Shown here: positions 20,148-28,321 of the stretch, piece after piece
Layout: every line of letters begins with the position of its first letter
Position numbering within the stretch: position 1 is the first letter of the stretch
Source of the DNA: a virus
Length of the DNA: 48,451 nt
IMG/VR virus record: IMGVR_UViG_3300006802_000145
Span: 1 to 48,451 of that record
Direction: 5' to 3' (one strand)
The notes under the pieces: generated by a model
Seen by the model: only the letters and a program-made list of their open reading frames with translations
Told to the model about the DNA's origin: nothing
Databases searched by the model: none
Position numbers and translations under genes: made by a program

Positions 20148-21823
20148 TGGCAGCACAAGTCGAATCCAAGGTCTTTAAAAAGGCTTCAGCAGAGAACTTT
20201 AAGTCGATTCTAAAAAGACAAAAAGAAGATGAATCTGATCCTAAGTTTGCTATATCTGACTCGTTACAAGAGTACCAATCTCAATTAGAGAGGTCTGCTG
20301 GTTACACGAGTCAGGCAAAGTTGAATGACGCACAAATACGACAAGAGATAATCAACTTTGTTATAGACTATTCTGTTGTTGAACTTGACTCTTTGAAAGG
20401 TATGGATTTTGATGACGCAAAAACTCAACAACAAACTACAGAAAAAACAATCAAAGAGTATGAAGGTCTATTTAAGAAAGGTATTATTTCAGAGGAAGAA
20501 CTTGCATATATCCAAGAAACTGTAGGTAAAACGAATGCTGAATTAAAAAAAGTATTAGGGTTATCAACTAAATTATCATTATCATTTAGAGATTTTAAGA
20601 AAGAATTAAAACCACTTAAACTTGCTAAACGTATAGGTCTTACAAATGTTCCTATTATAGGCAAAAGAATAGAAAGAGCAATTGAGTCTGAAGAAAGAGC
20701 AGAGCAAAGAGGTATATCTGCTAAAAGACAATTGCGTAGAAAAGAAACAAAAGGTTCTTTAAAACAAGGCGATAGCACATCAACAGCTGCAGGTACAAAA
20801 GGTGGTAGAGAAGATATAGCAAAAGACGCAACTGCTGGGTCGTTAGGTATGGATCTTATGCCTGATACTGCCGATAGTGGTCTTGCAGATAGTGAAGAGG
20901 CAACTGAACAAGAAAGAGAATCAGATAAACAATTTGATACATCATCAGGTTTATTAGAAAAGATTTACGAAGAATCAAAACTTACAAACGAACTATTAGG
21001 TGGTAAAAAAGAAGACGATAAAGGTTTCTTTGAGGGCGTAGGTAATGCCTTGTTACCACTTGCAGCCTTATCAACATTAGGTGGTACAATTACAGGTGCA
21101 ATCACAGGACTAGGTAGTACACTTGCAGGCTCAGTAAGAAGTATGTTAGGTCTACCACCAAAAGCACCTAAAGGACCTGTGGGTGCAAAACCAAAGGTAC
21201 TTGGTACTGGTTCAGGCACTACAGCAGTAACAAGCACAGGTGCAGATAAAAAAGATTTAAAGACTAAAACAAAAACAGGTTCACTTGTTAAAAACAATCT
21301 TAAAAAAGGTGTCAAGGTAGCAGGTAAAGTGGCAGGTGGTGCTGCTAGAGTTGCAGGACGTGTATTCTTACCTCTTGCTGCTGTTATGGGCATGTTTGAC
21401 GCTGCTAAAGGTGTTGCAGAAGCAGGTGATTTACTTGACAAAGAAGAAGGTGAAGAACTAACATTTAGAGATAAAGCGTCATCAGGTTTTGCTGGGTTCT
21501 TATCAGGTTTAACATTAGGATTAGTAGATAAGAAAAAGACTGCTAAGTTTCTTGCAGGCGATAGTGACTCACCATCAATTGCTGATCAACATAATGATTT
21601 GGGTCTTGTAAAGAACGATCAAAAGACGCTTGACAAGGTAGAAGAATTAAAGGCAGATAAAATAGAGAAATTAACAATAGGTAATGGTGAGGCTGGTACT
21701 ATAATTAACAACATTAATAACAGCTCATCTAATACAACAAATAAAACAGAATACGGTTCAACAAACATAGGAACAACAAATCCAGATAGTACAGTTAAAG
21801 ATCAATCTGTGATGATACCTTAA
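20147..21823 (+). CDS. 29: gp29-like tail tape measure / hub protein
   Basis: 558 residues. A helical, charged first half (about 1-200, EYQSQLERSAGYTSQ, TIKEYEGLFKKGIISEEELAYI) is followed by Gly/Ala-rich hydrophobic segments (NALLPLAALSTLGGTITGAITGL, FLPLAAVMGMFDAAKGVAEAGDLL, FAGFLSGLTLGLVD) and a Gly/Asn/Thr-rich end (NNINNSSSNTTNKTE). This plan, and its place directly before gp48, fit T4 gp29, the hub subunit that sets tail length (T4 590 residues). Direct sequence identity with gp29 is not claimed. It contains no enzyme motif. Confidence 0.55.
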   Translation: MAAQVESKVFKKASAENFKSILKRQKEDESDPKFAISDSLQEYQSQLERSAGYTSQAKLNDAQIRQEIINFVIDYSVVELDSLKGMDFDDAKTQQQTTEKTIKEYEGLFKKGIISEEELAYIQETVGKTNAELKKVLGLSTKLSLSFRDFKKELKPLKLAKRIGLTNVPIIGKRIERAIESEERAEQRGISAKRQLRRKETKGSLKQGDSTSTAAGTKGGREDIAKDATAGSLGMDLMPDTADSGLADSEEATEQERESDKQFDTSSGLLEKIYEESKLTNELLGGKKEDDKGFFEGVGNALLPLAALSTLGGTITGAITGLGSTLAGSVRSMLGLPPKAPKGPVGAKPKVLGTGSGTTAVTSTGADKKDLKTKTKTGSLVKNNLKKGVKVAGKVAGGAARVAGRVFLPLAAVMGMFDAAKGVAEAGDLLDKEEGEELTFRDKASSGFAGFLSGLTLGLVDKKKTAKFLAGDSDSPSIADQHNDLGLVKNDQKTLDKVEELKADKIEKLTIGNGEAGTIINNINNSSSNTTNKTEYGSTNIGTTNPDSTVKDQSVMIP

Positions 21824-21829
21824 TAAATA
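21822..21829 (+). promoter_or_regulatory. Late-type promoter of gp48, leaderless spacing
   Basis: AATAAATA ending at 21829, overlapping the stop of the preceding gene, then 5 bases and ATG 21835. There is no Shine-Dalgarno sequence. Confidence 0.55.
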
Positions 21830-21834
21830 TTAAT

Positions 21835-22947
21835 ATGAAAGCATTTAAAGCACTAACAACACTTATCAACGGCCTGAAGAACAAAGGCAACGTTTTACAA
21901 GGTCGTAATATACCATCATTTAGAACGATAGCAAGTAAAGCAGGTGTTATCAATTATAACCCTGGTAATGCAGATTACACATCAACAAGACACTCAATGA
22001 GCAATAACTTTTTTGTGTACCCTATAAACCATGAAGACCAAGAGCATTACATGTTATTTGATATTATAGAACGTGTAGCTGAAGAAGGTGGTGCAGGTAA
22101 TAATAGAAGTGTAGGTAATCAATACTTAACAAAAAGAGCAGATAACCTTAACAAGGTCGTGTACAATGCAAATAGATTTTTTGGTGAAGGTTCTTCTAAC
22201 ATAGGATTCGGTATACCTACAGGTAAAGGTTCTGCTAGAAATATAAAAAATACAATTGCAATATACATGCCACAAACATTAAAATTCAATATGCAGGCAG
22301 ACTATGGTGCTGAAGAGGTTGGTATGATAACAGGTGCAATGGCAAAACTAAAAGACGCAGTTAATAGTGGTAAATTCTTTGGGTCAGATTTAGGATCAAT
22401 TACAGCACAATTAGGTAAGGCTGTATCAGGTGTAGGTGCATTTGCCTCTGGTGGTCTATTGTCAGGTACACAGGCTGCATTGCAACGTAGAACAGGTATT
22501 GCCCCAGCAGCCATGCAAGAGATGATATTCAATGGCATAGATTACAGAAATTTTAGTTTTACATTTAAATTTACACCACGTAGTAAAGAAGAATCAGATG
22601 TGGTTAATAAGATATTACATGCTATCAAAGACGCTATGTTGCCTGAAAGATACGGTGACGGTAGTAGTATTGCAGCCTACAAGGTGCCACATGAATTTGT
22701 AATTAGATTTATGAAAGGTACAGCAATCAACCCATACATAGATCAAATAGGATTGTGTGCTTGTACAGGTGTTGATATAGATTATGGCTCAGACAAATTT
22801 AGTACACACCCTAGTGGTGATCCTGTGTCAATAGACGCAACATTAAGTTTTAGAGAACTAGAACTAATGGAAAGAAAACGTTACAACGAATTAAGATTGT
22901 CAGCAAGCAACGCACCGTCAGCTGCTGAAACAAAGGGGGCTAGATAA
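21835..22947 (+). CDS. 48: gp48-like baseplate tail tube cap
   Basis: 370 residues. The N-terminal part is Gly/Asn-rich; NNFFVYPINHEDQEHYMLFDIIER and IAIYMPQTLKFNMQADYG lead to MQEMIFNGIDYRNFSFTFKFTPRSKEESDVVNKIL, the hallmark FxFxPRSxEE segment of gp48, and then VPHEFVIRFMKG with a conserved tube-fold end. gp48 caps the baseplate and carries gp54 and the tube. The start has a late-type octamer 5 bases upstream. Its stop shares a base with gp53. Confidence 0.85.
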   Translation: MKAFKALTTLINGLKNKGNVLQGRNIPSFRTIASKAGVINYNPGNADYTSTRHSMSNNFFVYPINHEDQEHYMLFDIIERVAEEGGAGNNRSVGNQYLTKRADNLNKVVYNANRFFGEGSSNIGFGIPTGKGSARNIKNTIAIYMPQTLKFNMQADYGAEEVGMITGAMAKLKDAVNSGKFFGSDLGSITAQLGKAVSGVGAFASGGLLSGTQAALQRRTGIAPAAMQEMIFNGIDYRNFSFTFKFTPRSKEESDVVNKILHAIKDAMLPERYGDGSSIAAYKVPHEFVIRFMKGTAINPYIDQIGLCACTGVDIDYGSDKFSTHPSGDPVSIDATLSFRELELMERKRYNELRLSASNAPSAAETKGAR

Positions 22948-23477
22948 TGCCATCATATTTTGAGAACTTTCCTAAAATTTACTATGACGCAGTAGGCAAA
23001 GGTGATTACAAGTTAGTCACAAACCTATTAAGACGTGTACAGATTAAAGAAGGATTAAGTGAAACGGCTGCTCTATTTGATCTATATGACATAGGTGGTG
23101 AAGACACACCAGAGTCAGTATCAGAGCAGTTTTATGGCGATCAACGATATTACTGGATAATATTGTTATTCAACAAAGTCAAAGATAGATTTTATGATTG
23201 GCCTTTACCTCAAGCACAGTTTGAGCAATATGTAAATGACAAGTACAATGCACCTAATGGCATACATCATTACGAAGTTGCTCAGTCTTCTGGTTCAACA
23301 TCTTCATTTGACGACTCACATATGATAGAAGTAAACAGCACCGTGTCAGGTGCTACGTCTGTTTCTAATTACGAGTATGAATTACGAATACAAAATAAGA
23401 AGGCAAGGATCAAACTAATCAAACCAGAATTTTTAGAACTGATTACACAAGAATTTAAAACCTTGATAGGAGGATAA
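22947..23477 (+). CDS. 53: gp53 baseplate wedge protein
   Basis: 176 residues. MPSYFENFPKIYYDAVGKGDYKLVTNLLRRVQIKEGLSE, then LFDLYDIGGEDTPESVSEQFYGDQRYYWIILLFN with FYDWPL is the complete gp53 pattern (YxI--G-TPE-vA---YGd--YhWvILl-N). gp53 clamps wedges around the hub in the baseplate. It overlaps gp48 by one base and is followed by gp27 after one base. Confidence 0.93.
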   Translation: MPSYFENFPKIYYDAVGKGDYKLVTNLLRRVQIKEGLSETAALFDLYDIGGEDTPESVSEQFYGDQRYYWIILLFNKVKDRFYDWPLPQAQFEQYVNDKYNAPNGIHHYEVAQSSGSTSSFDDSHMIEVNSTVSGATSVSNYEYELRIQNKKARIKLIKPEFLELITQEFKTLIGG

Positions 23478-23478
23478 G

Positions 23479-25470
23479 ATGGCCGATAAGGCAGCTCCCA
23501 AATATGATGACCTGAACAACAGATTCCCTGGCGATTTTAGAGCAGGTGAGATAATACTTTACAGTTACGGTGGTTCGCAGTTAGAAATATCAGGTATGAC
23601 AGCCGTAGTCAACGTCTACCAAGATTTAGATTCAGCATTTTTATCAGGCAACCTCATGTTCATAGACAGCGTAGGTGCAGTTAATAAGTTGCCTATCATA
23701 GGTAACGAGTTTTTAGAGTTTAAATTTAGAACACCTATAGACGCAGGTGGTGATGAAGAAATGAACGCTACAAACCACAGATTTCAAGTATATGAAAAAC
23801 GATCAGTAAGATCAACACAAAACTCACAGGCTGTTGCCTTATTCTTTACATCAATCGAATCAATACGAAATGAGCGAATACGTGTATCAAAATCATTAAC
23901 AGTATCATATGCAGAAATGGTTGACAAGATAGTCAAATCAGACAAATCCTTGCTCAACTCTAAAAAAGACCTATTCATTGACCCTACAAAAGGCGTGTAC
24001 AAATACACGTTTCCTAATTGCAGACCTGCTGAAGGTGTAAGGCACATGACGTTTATGTCAGAGCCAGTCAATTACAAAACACCTGATTATATGTTCTATG
24101 AAAACAATAGAGGTTTTCATTTTAGATGTTTAGAGTCATTGTATAGAGAGAGTGGTGACACATCACGTAACAGACCATTTGTTGCCTTTGTAGACCTATT
24201 GTCAGCGTTTAATCCTAACTTTAGTACACCAGACGTAGAGTCAGAGTCGCCTATAACTAAACCATATTCATTTTCATTTAACGACTCATATAACACATTA
24301 AAAAATACAAGACGAGGCATGTTCGGTAGTGTGACCTATGCACACGACCTAATAGATAAGAAATTTGTAAAGAGTAAATTGACATACACAAACTACTATG
24401 AACAGGCATTACACATAGACGCACCGACAGGTGCTGGTGCAGTATATCAAGGTATCATGCCACCTGGGCCTGCTGACTTTGATGATGACTATACAATAGA
24501 TGATAAATCATATGGTTCAAAAAACAAACACCAGATCAATAGACTACATGCTAGTAAATTGACCAAGGCGTCAAGTGCTGACAATCGTAAGTACATGGAT
24601 GATTATTTTGCTCGTGTATTTGTTGTACCTGATACTAAATCAAATCACATTTTCAATAGTGAGGGTATGGGATCAGATCCTAGAATGACAGGAAAACAGA
24701 ATTTATCAGAAGCAACGAGAGATTACTTCTCAATGAATATAGACGTACCAGGTAACTTTACATACAATGTAGGTGACCTAGTATGGTGTGAAGTGCCATC
24801 ATATAACGCTGCAGATATGACAACAGATAATAAGGTTATGAGAGAAGACGTGATAGACCCATTCCTTACAGGTCGTTATCTAATATCTAAATTACACCAT
24901 CAAATTGATATGATAGATCAGAAACACACTACAGCGATGACTGTGGTTAGAAACGTATTTGCTAATGATTTACCAAATGCTGATACATTTAAAGCAGGTG
25001 CTCACTTTAGATCACAACCTATAGATGTAATCGGGTCAGGTGTAGATATATCAACGTTAACACCTATTAAGAACAAATTAGACGGCAAAATACCGTCACC
25101 ACAGATTAGTAACGTAAATGACATTGCTAAGAAGTTAGGCGTAGATTTGAATAGTAGTGACATGTCCATCAAGGATGCCGCTAATAAGGCGGTTAATAAC
25201 GTCCTAAACAGTACTTCCAATAGAGTTTTGATGAACGAACACCTTGCAAAGATCAATAGCACAATACTACAAAGAAAGACCGTAGTAGAGAAAATTGCAG
25301 AAAAGGCTAAACTAGCATTAGGAGGCATAAACCTCAGTAACGTAAACAACATACCACCATCAATGAGGGGCTCAATGCAAGGGAATATCAATAGCTTTGT
25401 ACAATCTAGTATGGTTGCCTTTAAGAAGAACTTATCTAGTGCTAAGAGTTTTTTTAAAGGATTCTTCTAG
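23479..25470 (+). CDS. 27: gp27-like baseplate hub protein
   Basis: 663 residues, longer than T4 gp27 (391). GEIILYSYGGSQLEISGMTAVVNVYQDLDSAFLSGNLMFIDSVGAVNKLPIIGNEFLEFKFRTP is the typical first hub domain; MFYENNRGFHFRCLESLYRE is the segment found in all gp27-like hubs (FxEtxxGfxFrsL). Then comes NFTYNVGDLVWCEVPSYN and FLTGRYLISKLHHQID. The last about 150 residues (ISTLTPIKNKLDGKIPS to the end) are helical and extra. The trimer forms the hub that holds gp5. Ribosome site AGGAGGAT. Confidence 0.88.
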   Translation: MADKAAPKYDDLNNRFPGDFRAGEIILYSYGGSQLEISGMTAVVNVYQDLDSAFLSGNLMFIDSVGAVNKLPIIGNEFLEFKFRTPIDAGGDEEMNATNHRFQVYEKRSVRSTQNSQAVALFFTSIESIRNERIRVSKSLTVSYAEMVDKIVKSDKSLLNSKKDLFIDPTKGVYKYTFPNCRPAEGVRHMTFMSEPVNYKTPDYMFYENNRGFHFRCLESLYRESGDTSRNRPFVAFVDLLSAFNPNFSTPDVESESPITKPYSFSFNDSYNTLKNTRRGMFGSVTYAHDLIDKKFVKSKLTYTNYYEQALHIDAPTGAGAVYQGIMPPGPADFDDDYTIDDKSYGSKNKHQINRLHASKLTKASSADNRKYMDDYFARVFVVPDTKSNHIFNSEGMGSDPRMTGKQNLSEATRDYFSMNIDVPGNFTYNVGDLVWCEVPSYNAADMTTDNKVMREDVIDPFLTGRYLISKLHHQIDMIDQKHTTAMTVVRNVFANDLPNADTFKAGAHFRSQPIDVIGSGVDISTLTPIKNKLDGKIPSPQISNVNDIAKKLGVDLNSSDMSIKDAANKAVNNVLNSTSNRVLMNEHLAKINSTILQRKTVVEKIAEKAKLALGGINLSNVNNIPPSMRGSMQGNINSFVQSSMVAFKKNLSSAKSFFKGFF

Positions 25471-25773
25471 TATGCTCAAAGTTTATTGCGAGTTTAGAAA
25501 AAAATTTCCATATAAGGGTATGGCCACATGAGAGGACACAATAGAATAGACCTACAAACAATGTAAGAACGAACTATTACAAACTTACAAAGGACCAAAG
25601 ACAATTTGAACAATATGAAAGAAATATACACAAAAAGATCAATGAATATAAGAGGTATCAACGATAGGCCTCTAATAAGTGCTTCGCACCGCGGCGCCTA
25701 CGCAATCCTTTTAAATACGGATAAATATAAGGAGGTGACCGCTTTAAATACGGTCATTTATGGGAAAAAATAA
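25471..25773 (+). promoter_or_regulatory. gp27-gp5 intergenic region with late octamer, strong SD, hairpin and mini-ORF
   Basis: About 300 bases without a full gene. A startless open frame (25545-25667) reads like a charged helix and may be a relic. TTTAAATACGG occurs twice (25710-25720 and 25743-25753). GATAAATA (25720-25727) is one base from the late octamer. AAGGAGGT (25729-25736) is a strong ribosome site but lies 37 bases before the gp5 ATG. Between them, GACCG (25737-25741) pairs with CGGTC (25751-25755), and ATG 25760 opens a five-residue frame (MGKNK) whose TGA overlaps the gp5 ATG. Confidence 0.5.
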
Positions 25774-26865
25774 ATGAGTACTACAGATTTTATGGGCAGA
25801 GATGGCTTCATCTGGTTTACAGGTGTCGTTGAGGATAGAAAAGACCCACTTAAATTGGGCCGAGTAAGAGTAAGATGTCTAGGTTATCACACGGAAGACA
25901 AAGAGGCCTTACCTACTACAGATTTACCTTGGGCACATCCAATGTTGCCAATTACTGCCAGTGGCACATCTGGCATTGGGCAAACTCCCCTTGGCCTTTT
26001 AGAAGGCTCGTGGGTGGTTGGTTTCTTTAGGGACGCAGATACTAAACAAGACGCAGTAATTATGGGGAGTTTGCCAGGCAGACCCATTACTACAGGCGCA
26101 CAGAATTTAGCAGAGGGCCTTGGGTTTAGCGACCCTAATGGCAATTACCCACGTTACGCAGGCGAATCAGATGTTAATAGACTAGCACGGAATGACGCAG
26201 ATAATCAGAGCATTACGCTAGAAGCACGTAAGACATTTAGAGCGGCCTCTTATACAAATATACCTAGTGCAAATATACTCCCTATCGCAGATGGCATAGT
26301 AGATATAGCACAGTCGGAGGGTGATGTATGGTCCTTACCTGAAAATACATATGCAACTGAATACCCATACGGCCATGTATATGAGAGCGAATCAGGCCAT
26401 CTATTAGAGTTTGACGATACACCAGACCAAGAGCGTATTCTATTATATCATCATAGTGGTACTGAAACAGAAATCACGGCCGAAGGAACAAAGAACGAAG
26501 TAAACAAAGATTCAACTCATACGATAACCGAGAAAGACAATAAGGTCTATATCAAAGGGTCCTCTGACCTAACAATCGGTGGTCGCCATAAGATAACAAT
26601 AAACGCTGATGGTGCTGCTAATAACAATTACGATATACAGGTAGGGCCTAACGCTAATGTCAATATACAAGTAGATAAAGGTAACATTAATATGGCCGCT
26701 TTAGATGGTGATATTAATATGTTTGCTAATAACAATATGAATGTAAGAGTAGGTGGTACGTATAAACTTGTTGCTGGTAAGATATTAGAAACATCACAAA
26801 GTACAACCACACGTAGCGCTCAGAATGAGTATCACACGTATGGTAACCCAATTGACCACAACTAA
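25774..26865 (+). CDS. 5: gp5-like baseplate hub needle protein without lysozyme domain
   Basis: 363 residues. FIWFTGVVEDRKDPLKLGRVRVRCLGYHTEDK and LPWAHPMLPITASGTSGIGQTPLGLLEGSWVVGFFRD with DAVIMGSLPG form the OB-fold of gp5/VgrG; the middle holds GHVYESESGHLLEFDDTPDQERILLYHHSG; the end (HTITEKDNKVYIKGSSDLTIGGRH to the terminus) forms a repetitive beta-helix needle. The T4 lysozyme domain (about 170 residues) is missing, so peptidoglycan piercing would be mechanical or helped by another hydrolase. Base use looks richer in G+C than neighbouring genes. A possible mini-ORF precedes it. Confidence 0.92.
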   Translation: MSTTDFMGRDGFIWFTGVVEDRKDPLKLGRVRVRCLGYHTEDKEALPTTDLPWAHPMLPITASGTSGIGQTPLGLLEGSWVVGFFRDADTKQDAVIMGSLPGRPITTGAQNLAEGLGFSDPNGNYPRYAGESDVNRLARNDADNQSITLEARKTFRAASYTNIPSANILPIADGIVDIAQSEGDVWSLPENTYATEYPYGHVYESESGHLLEFDDTPDQERILLYHHSGTETEITAEGTKNEVNKDSTHTITEKDNKVYIKGSSDLTIGGRHKITINADGAANNNYDIQVGPNANVNIQVDKGNINMAALDGDINMFANNNMNVRVGGTYKLVAGKILETSQSTTTRSAQNEYHTYGNPIDHN

Positions 26866-26943
26866 AACTGGCTAGGCTTTCTAATCTATAAAAGTAGTAA
26901 GTAACATAGAGATATAACGAAGCGGTATTTTATGGTTTTATAT

Positions 26944-27093
26944 ATGAGAATTTTTTTCGTGCTATTTTTTGTGTTATTAGTCGGCTGTGTCAAAGTGTCG
27001 GTATCATGTAAAGTAGATAATATAGATGAAATCGCATCCGCGGTCGAAGACTGTAAAGAACAACCTAACATGGCTATATCAAAGGAGTTTTAG
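26944..27093 (+). CDS. Small lipoprotein (49 aa), o-spanin candidate
   Basis: ATG 26944 gives MRIFFVLFFVLLVGCVKV; a further ATG at 26932 would add four residues. LLVGC is a good lipobox, so the mature protein is about 35 residues with two more Cys and an acidic middle (DNIDEIASAVEDCKE). A very short outer-membrane lipoprotein in a phage suggests an Rz1-like o-spanin, but there is no matching inner-membrane partner overlapping it, so the role is open. Confidence 0.55.
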   Translation: MRIFFVLFFVLLVGCVKVSVSCKVDNIDEIASAVEDCKEQPNMAISKEF

Positions 27094-27117
27094 AAGTTAT
27101 TACTTTTATACATAGTT

Positions 27118-27447
27118 ATGTTGAAACCCAAAGGAACCATGCTAGAGCTAACAGATAACGCAATAAAGAGATTAACTTACATTGCCAATAAGGCAGGCAC
27201 TCGTTATGTGAGATTAGACATTAAGGGTGGTGGATGTGCAGGCTTTGAATATAAGTGGAGTACTACGGATACAAGGGAAGATACTGATTGTTTATTAGGC
27301 GATATATTAGTAGCGTCTTTAGAATTAGAGATGTACTTATTAGGTACAACGCTTGATTGGGTAGAGGAAGAGTTTAGTAGTGAATTTAAGATAACTAATC
27401 CTAATAGTAAAAGTAGTTGTGGCTGTGGGGAGAGTTTTAGCGTCTAG
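27118..27447 (+). CDS. A-type Fe-S cluster carrier (IscA/SufA/ErpA-like)
   Basis: 109 residues, or 102 from ATG 27139 (MLELTDNAIKRL). LTDNAIKRLTYIANKAGTRYVRLDIKGGGCAGFEYKW has the first conserved Cys in GGGCAGFEY; the C-terminal NPNSKSSCGCGESFSV has the paired C-G-C. All three Cys of HesB-domain A-type carriers are present. These proteins hand [2Fe-2S] or [4Fe-4S] clusters to apo-enzymes. Two radical SAM enzymes needing [4Fe-4S] are encoded 2-4 kb downstream on the other strand, and SufE is also in the window. No strong promoter is visible. Confidence 0.93.
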   Translation: MLKPKGTMLELTDNAIKRLTYIANKAGTRYVRLDIKGGGCAGFEYKWSTTDTREDTDCLLGDILVASLELEMYLLGTTLDWVEEEFSSEFKITNPNSKSSCGCGESFSV

Positions 27448-27514
27448 GAACTATCGTTAAAAATTTTTCGCTTTACTGTGCGAATACTTTGATGTTAACT
27501 TGTGCGGAAACTAT

Positions 27515-28321
27515 ATGAAATATGAAAAAGCAGATTTACCTGTATTAATCTCTATGCCACGTGCTGGTTCGCATTACGTAGGTCATTATATAAGACAAGC
27601 ATATCTTAAACGAGGTATTGTAGGACCTGAAAATCGTAGTTCGGAGTTTTTTAATAACGAAGACTATAGACAACCTATACAACAGAAAATAAAGTTATTT
27701 GAAGATTTAAGAGATAACTTTGGTGTAAATATGTTTTCTATCTATCATGGCCATCATATGAGTCAACATATATCAATGCCTAGTAAACCTCATTACACTT
27801 ATCTATTTGATTGGTTTAAAGACTTCTATTTAGGTTATACGGTTGTTTTATTAAGACGTAAGAATATATGGAAACACTTTGTATCTTTTACGTTTCATAA
27901 TATTATTAGAGATGAATTAGACAAGTATGGTAAAGAAAATGAAATAACACATCCTTGGCATTCTATGAATGTTACAGATGATGATGTATTAAAATCAACA
28001 ATACAAACATACAACATAAAGTTTAAGTTTACGGATGCTCATTTTGAAAAGTTTTTATATTATGTAAGATTTTTTAATGAACATGTAATCAACTATTATA
28101 AAGATAAATTAAATGTACATAATCTATGGTTAGAGGATTGTACTCATAGTAAAATGGTTGATATGTTTATACCAGAAGAACGTAAATTAACTTATACAAA
28201 TCCTTTTGAACCTAGTAAGATAAAGTATTTAACATATTTTAACAATACAATAGAATACAAAGCAAAGTTTACTAATTTATATAATACTCATTTTAAGCCA
28301 TATGGGTATGAGGTAGATTAA
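27515..28321 (+). CDS. Sulfotransferase-like P-loop protein
   Basis: 268 residues from ATG 27515 (an in-frame TTG at 27500 is less likely). LPVLISMPRAGSHYVGHYIRQAY carries the 5'-phosphosulfate-type loop (PRAGSHYV) at about residues 14-21; YTVVLLRRKNIWKHFVSFTFHN has the LLRR/KN 3'-phosphate-binding strand and helix of PAPS sulfotransferases. A number of His and Asp residues (YHGHHMSQHIS) may be catalytic. It would transfer sulfate from PAPS to an unknown acceptor. It converges with the PP-loop gene and overlaps its end by 29 bases. Confidence 0.75.
   Translation: MKYEKADLPVLISMPRAGSHYVGHYIRQAYLKRGIVGPENRSSEFFNNEDYRQPIQQKIKLFEDLRDNFGVNMFSIYHGHHMSQHISMPSKPHYTYLFDWFKDFYLGYTVVLLRRKNIWKHFVSFTFHNIIRDELDKYGKENEITHPWHSMNVTDDDVLKSTIQTYNIKFKFTDAHFEKFLYYVRFFNEHVINYYKDKLNVHNLWLEDCTHSKMVDMFIPEERKLTYTNPFEPSKIKYLTYFNNTIEYKAKFTNLYNTHFKPYGYEVD

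Noticed and set aside
20965-21441. Long antisense frame within the tape measure gene
   Set aside because: Low-complexity Pro/Ala/Ser translation that mirrors the Gly/Ala-rich coding strand; no ribosome site.
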